From contig NAEP01000028.1 of NCBI GenBank assembly GCA_002529645.1, positions 62,001-126,000 on the forward strand: 64,000 bases of DNA, read 5' to 3'. Source of the stretch: Candidatus Lumbricidiphila eiseniae. GTDB taxonomy: Bacteria; Actinomycetota; Actinomycetes; Actinomycetales; Microbacteriaceae. The notes under the pieces were generated by a model. The model was given only the letters and a program-made list of their open reading frames with translations, was not told the DNA's origin and searched no databases. A program made the position numbers and the translations under genes. Shown piece after piece: positions 17,110 through 26,773 of the stretch (position 1 is its first letter; each line of letters starts with the position of its first letter).

Positions 17110-18209
17110 CCGCCGTTGTGACTCTCACTCCGTCTGCGGCAGTTGACCGCACCTACCGTCTTGGACAGTTACACCGGGGGAGGGTCAACCGTGCCAGCGC
17201 TGTCCACTCCGAACTCAGCGGGAAGGGGGTCAATGTTGCCGCCGCACTTGCGGCCGCAGGAACCCGTGTCTCGGCCGTGCTGGCGATCGGTGAGGATGTT
17301 CGGCACCTGAGATCGAGCTGCCCCATTGATTCGCAGCTCGCGGTTGTGCCGACCGAGTGCCCCACCCGTATCAACATCACCATTGCCGAAGATACGAGCA
17401 TCACAAAGCTCAACGAAGCTCCCGCCACGACCTCATCCGCCACTTGGGTGCAGGTTATTGAACGCACGCTCAGTGAAATTGAACGGATTTCGGCAGACTG
17501 GTTGGTCGTTGCCGGGTCACTGCCGCGAAACGAGGAGGCCGGCACCCTTGTCCCGGTCGCGGAGCTTTTTACCGAGGCCGTCGCGCTCGGCGCGCGGGTT
17601 GCTGTTGACACCGCCGATGAGGCACTCCGTCACATCTGTCGTGACCTGAGTGCCGTGTCGTTGTTGAAGCCAAACAGCCACGAGCTTGCCACCCTCGTCG
17701 GGCGGCCCCTTCGCACCTATGGGGAGGTCACTGCCGCTGCGCGTGAACTCATTGCGGCCGGGTCTGACACTGTCTATGTGAGCATGGGCGCCGATGGCGG
17801 TTTAGCGCTGACAGCAACCGAGGTGTGGCATGCGACGGCACTGGCTGAGGTCGTTAACACGGTTGGTGCCGGGGATTGCGCACTCGCGGGATTTATTTCT
17901 GGGATGACCCGCAGTGATCTGCCCACTCACGACCACAGCACGAGGGCACTCACAGACATGCCCCGCGGTGGTCTGGGTCGGGTGGGCGCGCGGAGCGTCA
18001 TCTCGGCGGGACTGGAACGAGCAACCGCCTGGGGTGCGCTCGCCACCACTCGGGTGACGACTGTTCTCACTGACCTTGAGGGTGCACCCGAGGTGCAGGT
18101 GAGGCGCGATCCAGATCCTGAGACCGTGCTTTCCGACCCGGCGACGGCACCGGAGTATCCGGTCACAGAACCCGGGTGCCCGGGCGCGACATCCCAAGGG
18201 GGCCGATGA
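17106..18209 (+). CDS. PfkB-type sugar-phosphate kinase (1-phosphofructokinase/tagatose-6-P kinase group)
   Basis: A 367-residue ribokinase-superfamily protein. The N-terminus TLTPSAAVDRTYRL and the GKGVNVAAALAAAG motif place it in the FruK/LacC group, which phosphorylates a hexose phosphate at C-1 or C-6. The anion-hole and catalytic motif is NTVGAGDCALAGFISG. A ~40-residue acidic, Pro-rich tail (DPDPETVLSDPATAPEYPV) is extra. With the FGGY kinases and the LacD-like aldolase it fits a route of ketohexose phosphorylation, second phosphorylation and aldol cleavage. Overlaps the next gene by 4 bp. Confidence 0.88.
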   Translation: MTAVVTLTPSAAVDRTYRLGQLHRGRVNRASAVHSELSGKGVNVAAALAAAGTRVSAVLAIGEDVRHLRSSCPIDSQLAVVPTECPTRINITIAEDTSITKLNEAPATTSSATWVQVIERTLSEIERISADWLVVAGSLPRNEEAGTLVPVAELFTEAVALGARVAVDTADEALRHICRDLSAVSLLKPNSHELATLVGRPLRTYGEVTAAARELIAAGSDTVYVSMGADGGLALTATEVWHATALAEVVNTVGAGDCALAGFISGMTRSDLPTHDHSTRALTDMPRGGLGRVGARSVISAGLERATAWGALATTRVTTVLTDLEGAPEVQVRRDPDPETVLSDPATAPEYPVTEPGCPGATSQGGR

Positions 18210-19693
18210 TGGGCCACCATTTTGCGGGGTTGGACCTCGGCACAACGAGTATCAAGCTGCTGATCACCGATGATGACGGTGCCGAGATTCTGTTGCTCCA
18301 CCGTGCGACACCGTGGCGATCCCGCCCACACGGAATGGTGGAGATGGTCGCCGACGAGCTCCTTTCCGTTGTGCGGTCACTTCTCGAAGAAGCAGCGGCT
18401 CGGCTTCACACCCGGGAGCAGGAAACGAGCTGGGTCAACGCCCTTGCTGTGACAGGAATGGGTGAGTCCGGCGTTCTTATCGATGTCACCGGGCAGGTCA
18501 CCGCCCCGATATTCGCGTGGTTTGATCCGCGCGGAGAGGCGGAAATTGCCGAGCTCCCACCAGATGTGGCGGGTGACTTTTCTGGCCTTACCGGTCTGCC
18601 CCTCAGCGCTCAGGCATCGGTGGCCAAGGTGCTCTATCTGCGAAAGCACGGTCTTGAGCTGGCAGCTCTGCGGTGGCTAAACCTGCCGGAGTTTATTGTT
18701 TTCTCCCTCGGTGCAAGCCCGGCATCGGAGTACTCACTCACCTCCCGCACCGGGTTTCTGCGCGTTGATGAGGATGGCCCGTGGATGGCGATGCTGGACT
18801 ACCTCGGAGTTCCCGAAACATTCCTGCCGCCACTGGTTGACGCCGGCACGTCCCTGGGCACTCTGTCGCAGGATAGCGCAGTTCCGTCACCGTTTCGGGG
18901 TGCACTCCTCTCGGTGGCCGGGCATGACCATCTGGTGTCGGCCGTGTCCTCGGGCGATATTCCTCCTGACCGCTACCACGTATCATGTGGAACCGCCGAA
19001 GTCTTGCTCAGGGTTCTTTCAACCCCGCTGACGCGGCAGGCACGCGAGCGGCTCGGTGCGGAACTTATTAACTGTGTCCGACACGTTACCCCTCACACGT
19101 GGGTGCTCGTTGCGGGCACAAAGTCGGGGCTTGTTGCCGGTCGTGCGCTCCAACTCCTCGGCATCCGGGATCGGTTGGCGCGTGACGCTCTTGACACACT
19201 CGTCATGGCTCGGGTTGTTAATGACGGGCCCGCCAGAACGGACACAATTGAGGTAACCGGTGCACGCAACGACGACGGCGTGCTCCGGATTTCTGTCTAC
19301 GCCGACCAGAGCGACCCGGCAGACCTTTTTACCGCGGTGCTCGCCCACGGCAATGATGAACTCCGCAGGCTCATTGCGGCCATGGACCGGGAAATCCTCC
19401 CCGCGACATCCAGCTTCGTCACCGGTGGTTGGGCGAGTATGCGGTCTGTGCAGTGGGCCCGCACGCAGGTGTTACCCCGTCCGCATTTCTCCGACCGTGT
19501 GCAGGAGACCGCCTACGGGGCATCTCTTTTGGCACAGAAAACGTTTGTGGCCGATGGCAGTGCCCCAAGCTGGAACTCGGACTCGGACTCGGACTCCAGC
19601 GTAGGTCCACCTCCGCAGCACACCATTGCGTTGCGAGGTGAACCCGATTTCGTGTCAGTTCGTGCCCCCACTTCCGCAGCCGCATCACTTTGA
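18206..19693 (+). CDS. FGGY-family carbohydrate kinase (2nd)
   Basis: ATG at 18206 overlaps the PfkB gene stop and follows AAGGGGG; 495 residues. Motifs: FAGLDLGTTSIKLLITD at the N-terminus, TGMGESGVLID, and FVTGGWASMRSVQ in the ATP-binding region. It differs clearly from the FGGY kinase at 15598, so it is a distinct paralogue rather than a recent duplicate. The C-terminal tail contains the low-complexity NSDSDSDSSVG. Together with PfkB and the LacD-like aldolase this suggests a two-step phosphorylation of a ketohexose such as tagatose, which is an inference. Confidence 0.88.
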   Translation: MMGHHFAGLDLGTTSIKLLITDDDGAEILLLHRATPWRSRPHGMVEMVADELLSVVRSLLEEAAARLHTREQETSWVNALAVTGMGESGVLIDVTGQVTAPIFAWFDPRGEAEIAELPPDVAGDFSGLTGLPLSAQASVAKVLYLRKHGLELAALRWLNLPEFIVFSLGASPASEYSLTSRTGFLRVDEDGPWMAMLDYLGVPETFLPPLVDAGTSLGTLSQDSAVPSPFRGALLSVAGHDHLVSAVSSGDIPPDRYHVSCGTAEVLLRVLSTPLTRQARERLGAELINCVRHVTPHTWVLVAGTKSGLVAGRALQLLGIRDRLARDALDTLVMARVVNDGPARTDTIEVTGARNDDGVLRISVYADQSDPADLFTAVLAHGNDELRRLIAAMDREILPATSSFVTGGWASMRSVQWARTQVLPRPHFSDRVQETAYGASLLAQKTFVADGSAPSWNSDSDSDSSVGPPPQHTIALRGEPDFVSVRAPTSAAASL

Positions 19694-19799
19694 CATTGCA
19701 CCTCGAATAATCCTCTGAATCAACTAATCCCCCCACATCAGTGTGACATCGAATGGTCCCCCGAACTACCGAATAATTCCCCCAACCGAGGAGTAAGAA

Positions 19800-20738
19800 A
19801 TGATTGAGCTCACAACTGCCGAGCGACGGGTGTTTGATCGACTGTGTACCCCTGAAGGTGGACTTCTCATTGTCGCGGCTGATCAGCGCGCCGGAATGAA
19901 AGCGACGATGGTGGAGACGGCAGTTGAGGCGGGGTCGGTATCCACGGCTGAACTCGCTGCGGCAAAGGCAGATATTGCGCTGGTGCTCGGCGGCAGTGCT
20001 CCCGCGGTCTTGCTTGACCCAGAGGTTGCGCTGCCGTTTGTCATTGACAACGGTATTCTTCCCGCAACGACCGGACTTGTGATCGGGTTGGATGCCTCGG
20101 GGTACGAAACCGCGAAGGGGCTTCGCCGCACGCGCTATGTTGAGGGAATGTCGGCACGCCGTGTTCGGGAACTGGGCGGCGATGCTGCGAAGATGCTCTT
20201 CTACCTTCGCGCTGATCGTCTGAGCGATGAGTCCGCGGTTATCACTGATATGGCTCGACTCATCGCGGAGTATGCCAGCGAAGGGGTACTGCTTATCGTT
20301 GAGATTCTCACTTATCAGCTCGAGCAGGAGTCCGATGCGCAGTACGCTGCGGTGTTTCCCGCGCTGATCATCGGTGCTGCTCGTCTCTGCGCCGAGGCGG
20401 GGGCGCGCATTTTGAAACTACCGTATCCCGGTAGCGCCGATGCCTGCGCCGCTGTGACTGCCGCCGCTGCTGGAATCCCCTGGGCGGTTCTTTCGGCGGG
20501 TGTCAACCACGACACGTTTATCCAACAGGTGCGGATCGCCGTGGCGGCAGGGGCACACGGAGCGATGGCGGGCCGCTCTCTCTGGAAAGACTGCCTGACT
20601 GGAACAGCGGATGATCGGCGTCGTGTTCTTATCGGGCGTGCCGTTCCGCGGGTGCGTGAGCTCGCCCGCGTGATTGATAAGACACGCTCGAACTCATCGG
20701 TGTCGAATCCGCTGTCTACAACCCACCCGCGGGACTGA
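19800..20738 (+). CDS. LacD/YihT-like class I aldolase
   Basis: A 312-residue TIM-barrel protein of the DeoC/FbaB/LacD superfamily: LLIVAADQRAGMK near the N-terminus, VIGLDASGYE, DAAKMLFYLR, and the Schiff-base region ARILKLPYPGS. Members include tagatose-1,6-bisphosphate aldolase and sulfofructose-phosphate aldolase. With PfkB and FGGY kinases immediately upstream, cleavage of a ketohexose 1,6-bisphosphate to DHAP and glyceraldehyde-3-phosphate is the favoured role. The ATG at 19800 follows GAGGAG. The 106-bp spacer contains two GAATAAT words but no clear operator. Confidence 0.82.
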   Translation: MIELTTAERRVFDRLCTPEGGLLIVAADQRAGMKATMVETAVEAGSVSTAELAAAKADIALVLGGSAPAVLLDPEVALPFVIDNGILPATTGLVIGLDASGYETAKGLRRTRYVEGMSARRVRELGGDAAKMLFYLRADRLSDESAVITDMARLIAEYASEGVLLIVEILTYQLEQESDAQYAAVFPALIIGAARLCAEAGARILKLPYPGSADACAAVTAAAAGIPWAVLSAGVNHDTFIQQVRIAVAAGAHGAMAGRSLWKDCLTGTADDRRRVLIGRAVPRVRELARVIDKTRSNSSVSNPLSTTHPRD

Positions 20739-20849
20739 TTTGATGAGAGGCGAGGGTGCAGTGATAATCGGTTTCACGACGCGTGATGGCGTTACCTAAA
20801 CCACGGAACCGTTGAGCGATGACAGTGTCGTCAGGAGGTCATTCAGAGT

Positions 20850-21908
20850 ATGGTCGGTCGACCGGGTATCAAAGAGGTCGCAGCTGCGTCCGGTGTGAGT
20901 ATCAAGACTGTCTCTCGTGTCGTTAACGGCGAGTCATCCGTGCGTCCTGCCACCCGCAGCCGTGTGCGCGCAGCAATTGATGAGCTTGGATACATTCCCA
21001 ACACCGCTGCGCGTTCTCTCAAGTCGGGTACCGGTCGAGTCATTGGTATCGTTATCGACTCTCTCGCTGACCCGTTTTTTGCGGCACTGGTGAGTGCTAT
21101 CGAGCGTCGTGCCCTCGGGGAGGGATTGGGAATAGTCGTTGCCAGCACCGGCCAGGATGTGGACCGTGAACGTGAACAACTGCTCCTGCTGCTCTCCGGA
21201 CATCGAGCGGCGGGGGTTATTTTCGCACCGGTAACAGACAGTCATCCATATCTTCAGGCCTACCGGGAGTCCACTCCCATCGTCGCAGTTGACCGCGCGC
21301 ACCCCGATTTTGACAGCGTCGTCGTTGATGATTTTGAGGCGACCCGCACTGCTATTGGCCAATTGGTCAACAATGGTCACCGTCGAATTGCGTTTCTCTA
21401 CCGTGAACAGCGTTACGGTGCGATCAGTCGGCGATACTCTGGCTACCTGTGGGTGCTCACCGAGTCCGGCATACTGTTCGACCCAGAGCTTGTCCTGTAT
21501 GACCGATCCGGTGGTCATGATTTTACAGATGAAGACTACGTCACCGAGATCAATCGGCTCTTTTCGCTCGCGACACCGCCGACCGCGCTCTTTGCCGCCA
21601 ATATGCGAGCTGCCGTGGGCATCATCGGTGCACTACACCAGGCGCGCCGAGCTGGTACAGCCATGATTGCGTTTGGAAATGTTCCCCTTGCAGGCGCGTT
21701 CACCCCCGCCATCAGTTGTATCAATCAGGATCCGTACGCAATCGGGAACGCCGCTATTGAGCGTCTGCTTGCACTGCGTTCCACACCGGGTGAAAGCCGT
21801 GAGAAGCCCAGGGAGTTGGTCATTCCAACATCACTAATCCGGCGAGGATCAGGGGAGATATTCGGCCCGTACCACTCATCCAGATCGGGCGAGAAACCCA
21901 CCTCGTAA
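20850..21908 (+). CDS. LacI-family transcriptional regulator
   Basis: A 352-residue LacI-type repressor. Residues 6-25 are the helix-turn-helix IKEVAAASGVSIKTVSRVVN; the hinge PNTAARSLKSG follows near residue 52. The rest is the periplasmic-binding-protein-like sensor with IGIVIDSLADPFF, VVDDFEATRTAIGQLV and GHRRIAFL. GTCAGGAGG lies 12 bp upstream of the ATG. It follows the kinase/aldolase genes on the same strand and probably regulates them or the downstream aminotransferase/ABC transporter block. Confidence 0.92.
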   Translation: MVGRPGIKEVAAASGVSIKTVSRVVNGESSVRPATRSRVRAAIDELGYIPNTAARSLKSGTGRVIGIVIDSLADPFFAALVSAIERRALGEGLGIVVASTGQDVDREREQLLLLLSGHRAAGVIFAPVTDSHPYLQAYRESTPIVAVDRAHPDFDSVVVDDFEATRTAIGQLVNNGHRRIAFLYREQRYGAISRRYSGYLWVLTESGILFDPELVLYDRSGGHDFTDEDYVTEINRLFSLATPPTALFAANMRAAVGIIGALHQARRAGTAMIAFGNVPLAGAFTPAISCINQDPYAIGNAAIERLLALRSTPGESREKPRELVIPTSLIRRGSGEIFGPYHSSRSGEKPTS

Positions 21909-22208
21909 CCTTCATTCCGCTCGCTCGAACACAGCAGAATGGCTGTTTGCACCGCGGTCTTCAACGGTTCATGGTGCTGACCGCGACCTGCTTCGAGAGA
22001 TAAGTGCGCAGAGTGGTTTATCACCGTGCGTGGGCTGTTCCACCAGGCTCTGCCTTTCACGGCTGTGTGGCGGGTCGCCATCATTGTGAAATGGTCAGAT
22101 ACATGTAGTATTAGGATCGCCCTGCAGGGCGGGTCAATGATAAACGCCTGTGTGCACATTGGTTCCCGCGGGGAGAGGTGCAAACGTAATCATGACCACG
22201 GGAGAATA
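21909..22208. promoter_or_regulatory. Spacer with a candidate promoter before the aminotransferase gene
   Basis: No gene is seen in these 300 bp. TTGTGA (22084-22089) and TAGTAT (22106-22111), 16 bp apart, form a plausible sigma-70-type promoter about 100 bp before the ATG at 22209. The assignment is by eye only. Confidence 0.35.
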
Positions 22209-23426
22209 ATGATCACGGTAAAGCCAGCACCTCTCTCGCTCGGTGATGGGATGTCGGTTTCGAGCGCGTGGACGCTGAACCCTGATGTGCTGCACCTAAA
22301 TCACGGCTCGTTCGGTGCCGTGCCCGCCAGGATCCAAGATTTTCAGAATCATTTGCGGGCAGAGATGGACGTGGATCCGGTTCGCTGGTTTACAACGCTT
22401 GCGCCGCGTGTCGTGCAGGCACGCGGCGCGCTCGCTGGGTTTCTCGGCACTGATCCTGCTTGCACCGCCGTCGTGCCCAACGTCACTGCCGGTGCGAGTG
22501 CGGTCTTCCACAGCGTGCGTCCGCCTCGCGGCCCCGATATTGTCGTCACAGATCACGGTTACGGTGCAGTCACAATGGGTGCCGAACGTGCGGCAACTCG
22601 CTGGGGTGGCAGGCTGATCACAGCCGAGGTGCCGATCAATGCGACCTTCGCTGAAGCGCACGACATCGTCATGTCTTCCTGCACGGCAACAACCGGCCTG
22701 ATAGTGGTTGACCAGATTACCTCAGCCACGGCACGCCGGATGCCCGTCATCGAGATTGCGGCATCGGCACGTGAACGGGGCATCCGCACCCTGGTTGATG
22801 GTGCACATGCACCGGGTCTGCACCCAAAACCTCTCGAAGATCTCGACTGCGACTACTGGATCGGTGCTTTTCACAAGTGGCCGTGCGCACCCCGTGGAGC
22901 CGCGGTCCTCATCGCGCGTCGTGACGTGGCGCAGGAACTTTTCCCCGTCATCGACTCGTGGGGAACCCCGTTGGCATTCCCCGAGCGGTTTGATGTTCAG
23001 GGCACCCTCGACTTCACCAGTTATCTTGCAGCGCCCGCGTCGATTCAGTTCGTGGAAGACGAATGGGGGTGGGACAGGGTTCGTTCCTACATGTCGGATC
23101 TGGCCGACTATGCCGCACGGGTTATCGCCGAGGCCTTCTCGATTCACACGGGTGAAGACCACCGCGTTGATGTCGCTGCTCCCGTCAACGCAATGCGGCT
23201 GGTTCGCCTTCCAGCCGGTTTGGCAACCACTCATGCTCAGGCCGACGCGTTACGTCTTCCGGTGCGGAAGGAGTGTAATACCGCCGCTGCGCTCACGTCG
23301 TTCCGAGGCATCGGGTACCTGCGGCTCTCGGCTCATGTGTACGGCACAACACAGGACTACGACGAGGCCGCAGAACGGCTCGTTCCGCGGCTTTGTGAGT
23401 GGGCGCTCACGTCGGTGCCCCCGTAG
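22209..23426 (+). CDS. Class V aminotransferase, isopenicillin-N-epimerase-like
   Basis: The ATG at 22209 follows GGAGAATA; 405 residues. Fold-type I PLP motifs: LNHGSFGAVP at the N-terminus (CefD-like), VVPNVTAGASAVFHSV, VDGAHAPG (PLP-contact Asp) and the internal-aldimine lysine in WIGAFHKWPCAPRG. The group includes isopenicillin N epimerases and sugar or amino-acid PLP enzymes of unknown substrate. The position before a sugar importer suggests an amino-sugar or amino-acid substrate. The reaction cannot be set from sequence. Confidence 0.85.
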   Translation: MITVKPAPLSLGDGMSVSSAWTLNPDVLHLNHGSFGAVPARIQDFQNHLRAEMDVDPVRWFTTLAPRVVQARGALAGFLGTDPACTAVVPNVTAGASAVFHSVRPPRGPDIVVTDHGYGAVTMGAERAATRWGGRLITAEVPINATFAEAHDIVMSSCTATTGLIVVDQITSATARRMPVIEIAASARERGIRTLVDGAHAPGLHPKPLEDLDCDYWIGAFHKWPCAPRGAAVLIARRDVAQELFPVIDSWGTPLAFPERFDVQGTLDFTSYLAAPASIQFVEDEWGWDRVRSYMSDLADYAARVIAEAFSIHTGEDHRVDVAAPVNAMRLVRLPAGLATTHAQADALRLPVRKECNTAAALTSFRGIGYLRLSAHVYGTTQDYDEAAERLVPRLCEWALTSVPP

Positions 23427-23529
23427 CGCACGGTACAACAGGGCGCTCACGACCTGCACTGACATAAGGATTCGACATCAACGTTCATATCGGAACCAAG
23501 AACAAATTAGGTACGAGGAAGAGGCACAC

Positions 23530-24843
23530 ATGAAGTTCACACGAAAAGTTGCAGCAGGAGTCGGTGTGGCATTGGCTTGCGTTACCGTGCTCGCTGGCTG
23601 TTCTGATGACAGCGGTTCGGGAAGCGGTGGCACCGTCACTCTCCAGATGGTTGAGAGTCTCACGAACCCGGCACGTACTACTCTCCTCAAGTCGATTCTC
23701 AGCGACTTCGAGAAGGCCCACCCCACGATCAAGGTCGAGCTTGTGTCCCCGCCCACCGACCAGGCAGATAATAAGATCCAGCAGATGCTTCAGGCCGGTT
23801 CCGGCATTGACGTTCTTGAAGTTCGTGACCTCACCGTTGGGCCGTTTTCAACGAACAAATGGCTCTATGACATGACGGCTGACATGAAGGATTGGGCTGG
23901 CTGGGCAGATTTCACGGACAATGCCAAGGCAGTGTCGACTACCAGCGGTGGAACATATTTCATCTCTTCTGGTTTTTACGGAATTTCACTCTTTTACCGC
24001 AAAGACCTCATCCAGAAAGCCGGATTTAGCGAACCTCCGGACAGTTGGGATGATCTACTGACCCAGGCCACAAAGATTCAAGGCTCTGCACCAAACACGT
24101 ATGGCTACGCGTTCCGAGGTGGAAAGAATGGGTACACAAATATCACGCTCGCGATTGAGGCATATACCGCCGACGATATTGATCTGAGCAACGCCTACCG
24201 GCTGAAGAACGGGAGCTCGATGTTCGCCGACCCGCGTGCCTTGGCTGCGACCAAGGCATATCTAAATCTGTTCACGAACGCGTCGCCGCCTTCAGCAGTT
24301 GCCTGGGGGTATCCGGAAATGGTTGAGGGTTTCTCAAACGGTTCGGTTGCGTTCCTGCTCCAGGATCCTGAAGTTATTGCGACACTGGCTCAGTCAACAG
24401 CGATCACAAAGGAACAGTGGACGACTGCTCCAATGCCGGTTGGTCCGACGGGTAAGTCTATCCAACCCATCGCGACCGGGGGCTGGGGAATCGCGGCGGC
24501 CAGCACACACAAGCCCGAGGCCGTGAAGCTCATCCAGTATCTTTCGAGTGCGGATGCCTCACTCAAGTTCACTCAGGGCAACAGCATGGTGCCGGTCATT
24601 AGGGGTGCTGATAAGGGTGACCTCTACAAGACGGGTCCCTGGCAGAGCTATCTCACAATGAACGCTGCGCCAACGAAGTACATCAGTGCGTCGCAGCCGC
24701 GAGGCGTGTCGTGGTGGACGGACTGGGGTACTAAGGCAGACGCAGATATCCAGAGCGTACTTATCAACAAGATGACACCTGAACAGCTGCTGGCCGGGTG
24801 GGATAAGTACTGGACAGACAAGTGGGCCTCGGGCGCTAAGTAG
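23530..24843 (+). CDS. CUT1-family sugar-binding lipoprotein
   Basis: Starts at ATG 23530 after GAGGAAGAGG; 437 residues. The signal peptide ends in the lipobox VLAGCSD. The mature protein is a type-1 extracellular solute-binding protein: ILSDFEKAHPTIKVELV, GIDVLEVRD, GISLFYRKDLIQKAG and VAWGYPEMVEGFSNGSVAFLLQDP. It captures an oligosaccharide or glycoside for the two permeases downstream. An intercistronic hairpin after the gene may keep its mRNA more abundant than that of the permeases. Confidence 0.93.
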   Translation: MKFTRKVAAGVGVALACVTVLAGCSDDSGSGSGGTVTLQMVESLTNPARTTLLKSILSDFEKAHPTIKVELVSPPTDQADNKIQQMLQAGSGIDVLEVRDLTVGPFSTNKWLYDMTADMKDWAGWADFTDNAKAVSTTSGGTYFISSGFYGISLFYRKDLIQKAGFSEPPDSWDDLLTQATKIQGSAPNTYGYAFRGGKNGYTNITLAIEAYTADDIDLSNAYRLKNGSSMFADPRALAATKAYLNLFTNASPPSAVAWGYPEMVEGFSNGSVAFLLQDPEVIATLAQSTAITKEQWTTAPMPVGPTGKSIQPIATGGWGIAAASTHKPEAVKLIQYLSSADASLKFTQGNSMVPVIRGADKGDLYKTGPWQSYLTMNAAPTKYISASQPRGVSWWTDWGTKADADIQSVLINKMTPEQLLAGWDKYWTDKWASGAK

Positions 24844-24868
24844 GGCATCTGAGCGGATTGATTATCTA

Positions 24869-25852
24869 ATGGTGCAAAAACCGCTTGTGCGTCGGAGGAG
24901 GCCGTCTAGTTTGGCGGCCTCCTCCGACGGAGTGCCTGGTGAGGGATCCGGCGTTTCTCGCCGTCGAACCTTTACCGCGCGACGAGGATTCATCATACTG
25001 GCTTTCTTCCTTCCTGCGGCCCTGTTTGTTGGAGTCTTTACCTACTATCCAATCGTTTCGGGTGCACAGATGGCTTTCCGTCGCTGGCAACTGAGCAACC
25101 TCATTGATAACCCATGGGTCGGTTTCCACAACTTCGTTACCATCTTCACGGACCCGTCTTTCGGAACGATTGCTCTCAATACTGTCATCTGGGTCGTCGC
25201 GTCCCTGGTTCCACAGTTCATTATCGGGTTTGCTCTAGCGCTCTGGCTTCGAAGGAGGTTTAGATTCCGGGGGCTGTATCAAGCTTTAGTTTTCTTTCCG
25301 TGGGCAATCTCCGGATTCCTCATCGGTATTCTCTTTCGGTGGATGTTCAATGGTGAATTTGGCGTCATCAACGATATTCTCATCAAAGTTGGACTCATCG
25401 ATAAGGGCATCCCGTGGCTTGCCGATCCGACGACTGCGATGGTTGCCGTTATTGTTGCAAATGTTTGGTATGGTGTCACATTCTTTGCAATTATAATTCT
25501 GGCTGCGCTCCAGTCCGTGCCGGAGGAACTGTTTGAGGCCGCTGCACTGGATGGTGCGAGCAGGACTCGAACCCTGTTCGCGGTTACCGTGCCGTATATC
25601 GCTACCACTCTTGCGCTCACCGTGTTGTTGCGGGTGATCTGGATTCTTAATTTTCCGGATATCATCTGGGCGATGACCGGCGGTGGGCCAGCAAATCAGA
25701 CGCACATCGTCACAACTTGGATGATCACGATGACCCAAAATGGTAACTACGGTATTGCATCAGCGCTGGGGCTCATTATTGTTGCAATTTTGATGGTATT
25801 TTCAGCCTTTTACCTGCTGGCTATTCGACCGAATAAGAGGCAGATCGGATGA
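24869..25852 (+). CDS. CUT1 sugar importer permease (UgpA/MalF type)
   Basis: A 327-residue inner-membrane permease with six hydrophobic segments after a basic N-terminus. The EAA loop is ELFEAAALDGASRTRTLFAVTVPYI. It pairs with the permease at 25849, with a 4-bp overlap. The start is uncertain: ATG 24869 would place an RNA hairpin (24890-24929) inside the first codons, while GTG 24932 would start just after it. No transport ATPase gene lies nearby, which is common in actinobacteria that use a shared MsmK-like ATPase. Confidence 0.92.
   Translation: MVQKPLVRRRRPSSLAASSDGVPGEGSGVSRRRTFTARRGFIILAFFLPAALFVGVFTYYPIVSGAQMAFRRWQLSNLIDNPWVGFHNFVTIFTDPSFGTIALNTVIWVVASLVPQFIIGFALALWLRRRFRFRGLYQALVFFPWAISGFLIGILFRWMFNGEFGVINDILIKVGLIDKGIPWLADPTTAMVAVIVANVWYGVTFFAIIILAALQSVPEELFEAAALDGASRTRTLFAVTVPYIATTLALTVLLRVIWILNFPDIIWAMTGGGPANQTHIVTTWMITMTQNGNYGIASALGLIIVAILMVFSAFYLLAIRPNKRQIG
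24890..24929 (+). promoter_or_regulatory. Intercistronic hairpin at the permease start
   Basis: CGTCGGAGGAGGCCG (24890-24904) pairs perfectly with 24915-24929 around a 10-base loop. It lies 47 bp after the binding-protein stop and within or just before the permease start. Such hairpins commonly reduce readthrough or protect the upstream mRNA end, giving an excess of binding protein. Confidence 0.75.
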
Positions 25853-26685
25853 TCAACATCGAATCGCGGACAGCCAAGATTGTTCGGTTTATTTTTCTCG
25901 GAATCTGGTTGATCATTTCCCTGTTCCCACTGTACTGGATCGTGATTACATCGCTCAAGCCAGCCGGTGCGGTTTTCCGATACCCATTGCAGTACTGGCC
26001 CGCTCAATTTTCGCTCGAAAACTACATAAATATCTTTTCGAAAGCGATGTTTGGTCGCTTCATGATCAACAGTCTGATCGTAGCGCTCGCGGCCGGGGTG
26101 ATTGCAACGCTGATTTCACTTCTGGCTTCCTACGTGCTTGCTCGCTTTGAATTCCGTAACAAAACGGCTGTTCTGATGGCCTTTCTGGTCACGCAGATGA
26201 TCCCAGCATTCATCGCCCTCGGGCCGCTGTACTTGATGATGGTGAAGTTGAAACTAGTTGACAATCTCCTGGGACTGATGCTCATCTATATCGCCGTGTG
26301 TATCCCGTTCTCAACAATTATGTTACGGGGATTTTTTGCGAATATTCCGGATGCGTTAGAAGAGGCCGCCATGATTGATGGATGTTCCCGTATCGGAGCA
26401 CTCTTCCGGGTTGTAGTTCCTGTCATGAAACCAGGAATCATTGCCGCGTTCTTGTTCAATTTTATCAACTGTTGGAACGAGTTGTTCCTCTCGGCGACGC
26501 TCATGAACAAGGATGCAAACAAGACGATTCCTACCGCTCTGAATGGCTTCATCACCACCTTCAATATTGATTGGGGCTCGATGTCTGCTGCAGCTGTTCT
26601 AACGATCCTGCCCACCATGCTCATGTTTGCACTAGCAAGTCGGCACATTATTCAGGGTCTGACGGCGGGGGCGATAAAGGGATAA
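25849..26685 (+). CDS. CUT1 sugar importer permease (UgpE/MalG type)
   Basis: A 278-residue permease with six hydrophobic segments, beginning FIFLGIWLIISLFPLYWIV. The EAA loop reads NIPDALEEAAMIDGCSRIGALFRVVVPVMKPG and the end SRHIIQGLTAGAIKG is typical of MalG-like subunits. It overlaps the previous permease by 4 bp and is the last gene of the transporter operon. The gene faces the convergent SDR gene whose 3' end is duplicated in the spacer between them. Confidence 0.93.
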   Translation: MINIESRTAKIVRFIFLGIWLIISLFPLYWIVITSLKPAGAVFRYPLQYWPAQFSLENYINIFSKAMFGRFMINSLIVALAAGVIATLISLLASYVLARFEFRNKTAVLMAFLVTQMIPAFIALGPLYLMMVKLKLVDNLLGLMLIYIAVCIPFSTIMLRGFFANIPDALEEAAMIDGCSRIGALFRVVVPVMKPGIIAAFLFNFINCWNELFLSATLMNKDANKTIPTALNGFITTFNIDWGSMSAAAVLTILPTMLMFALASRHIIQGLTAGAIKG

Positions 26686-26773
26686 ACAGGTGCGTTGGGT
26701 AGATCGGTGTCACAGCAGAGGTCGGGATGATCGCGCTGGTGCCTAGTCGTATCGACGACCACCAGTGTGCAAA

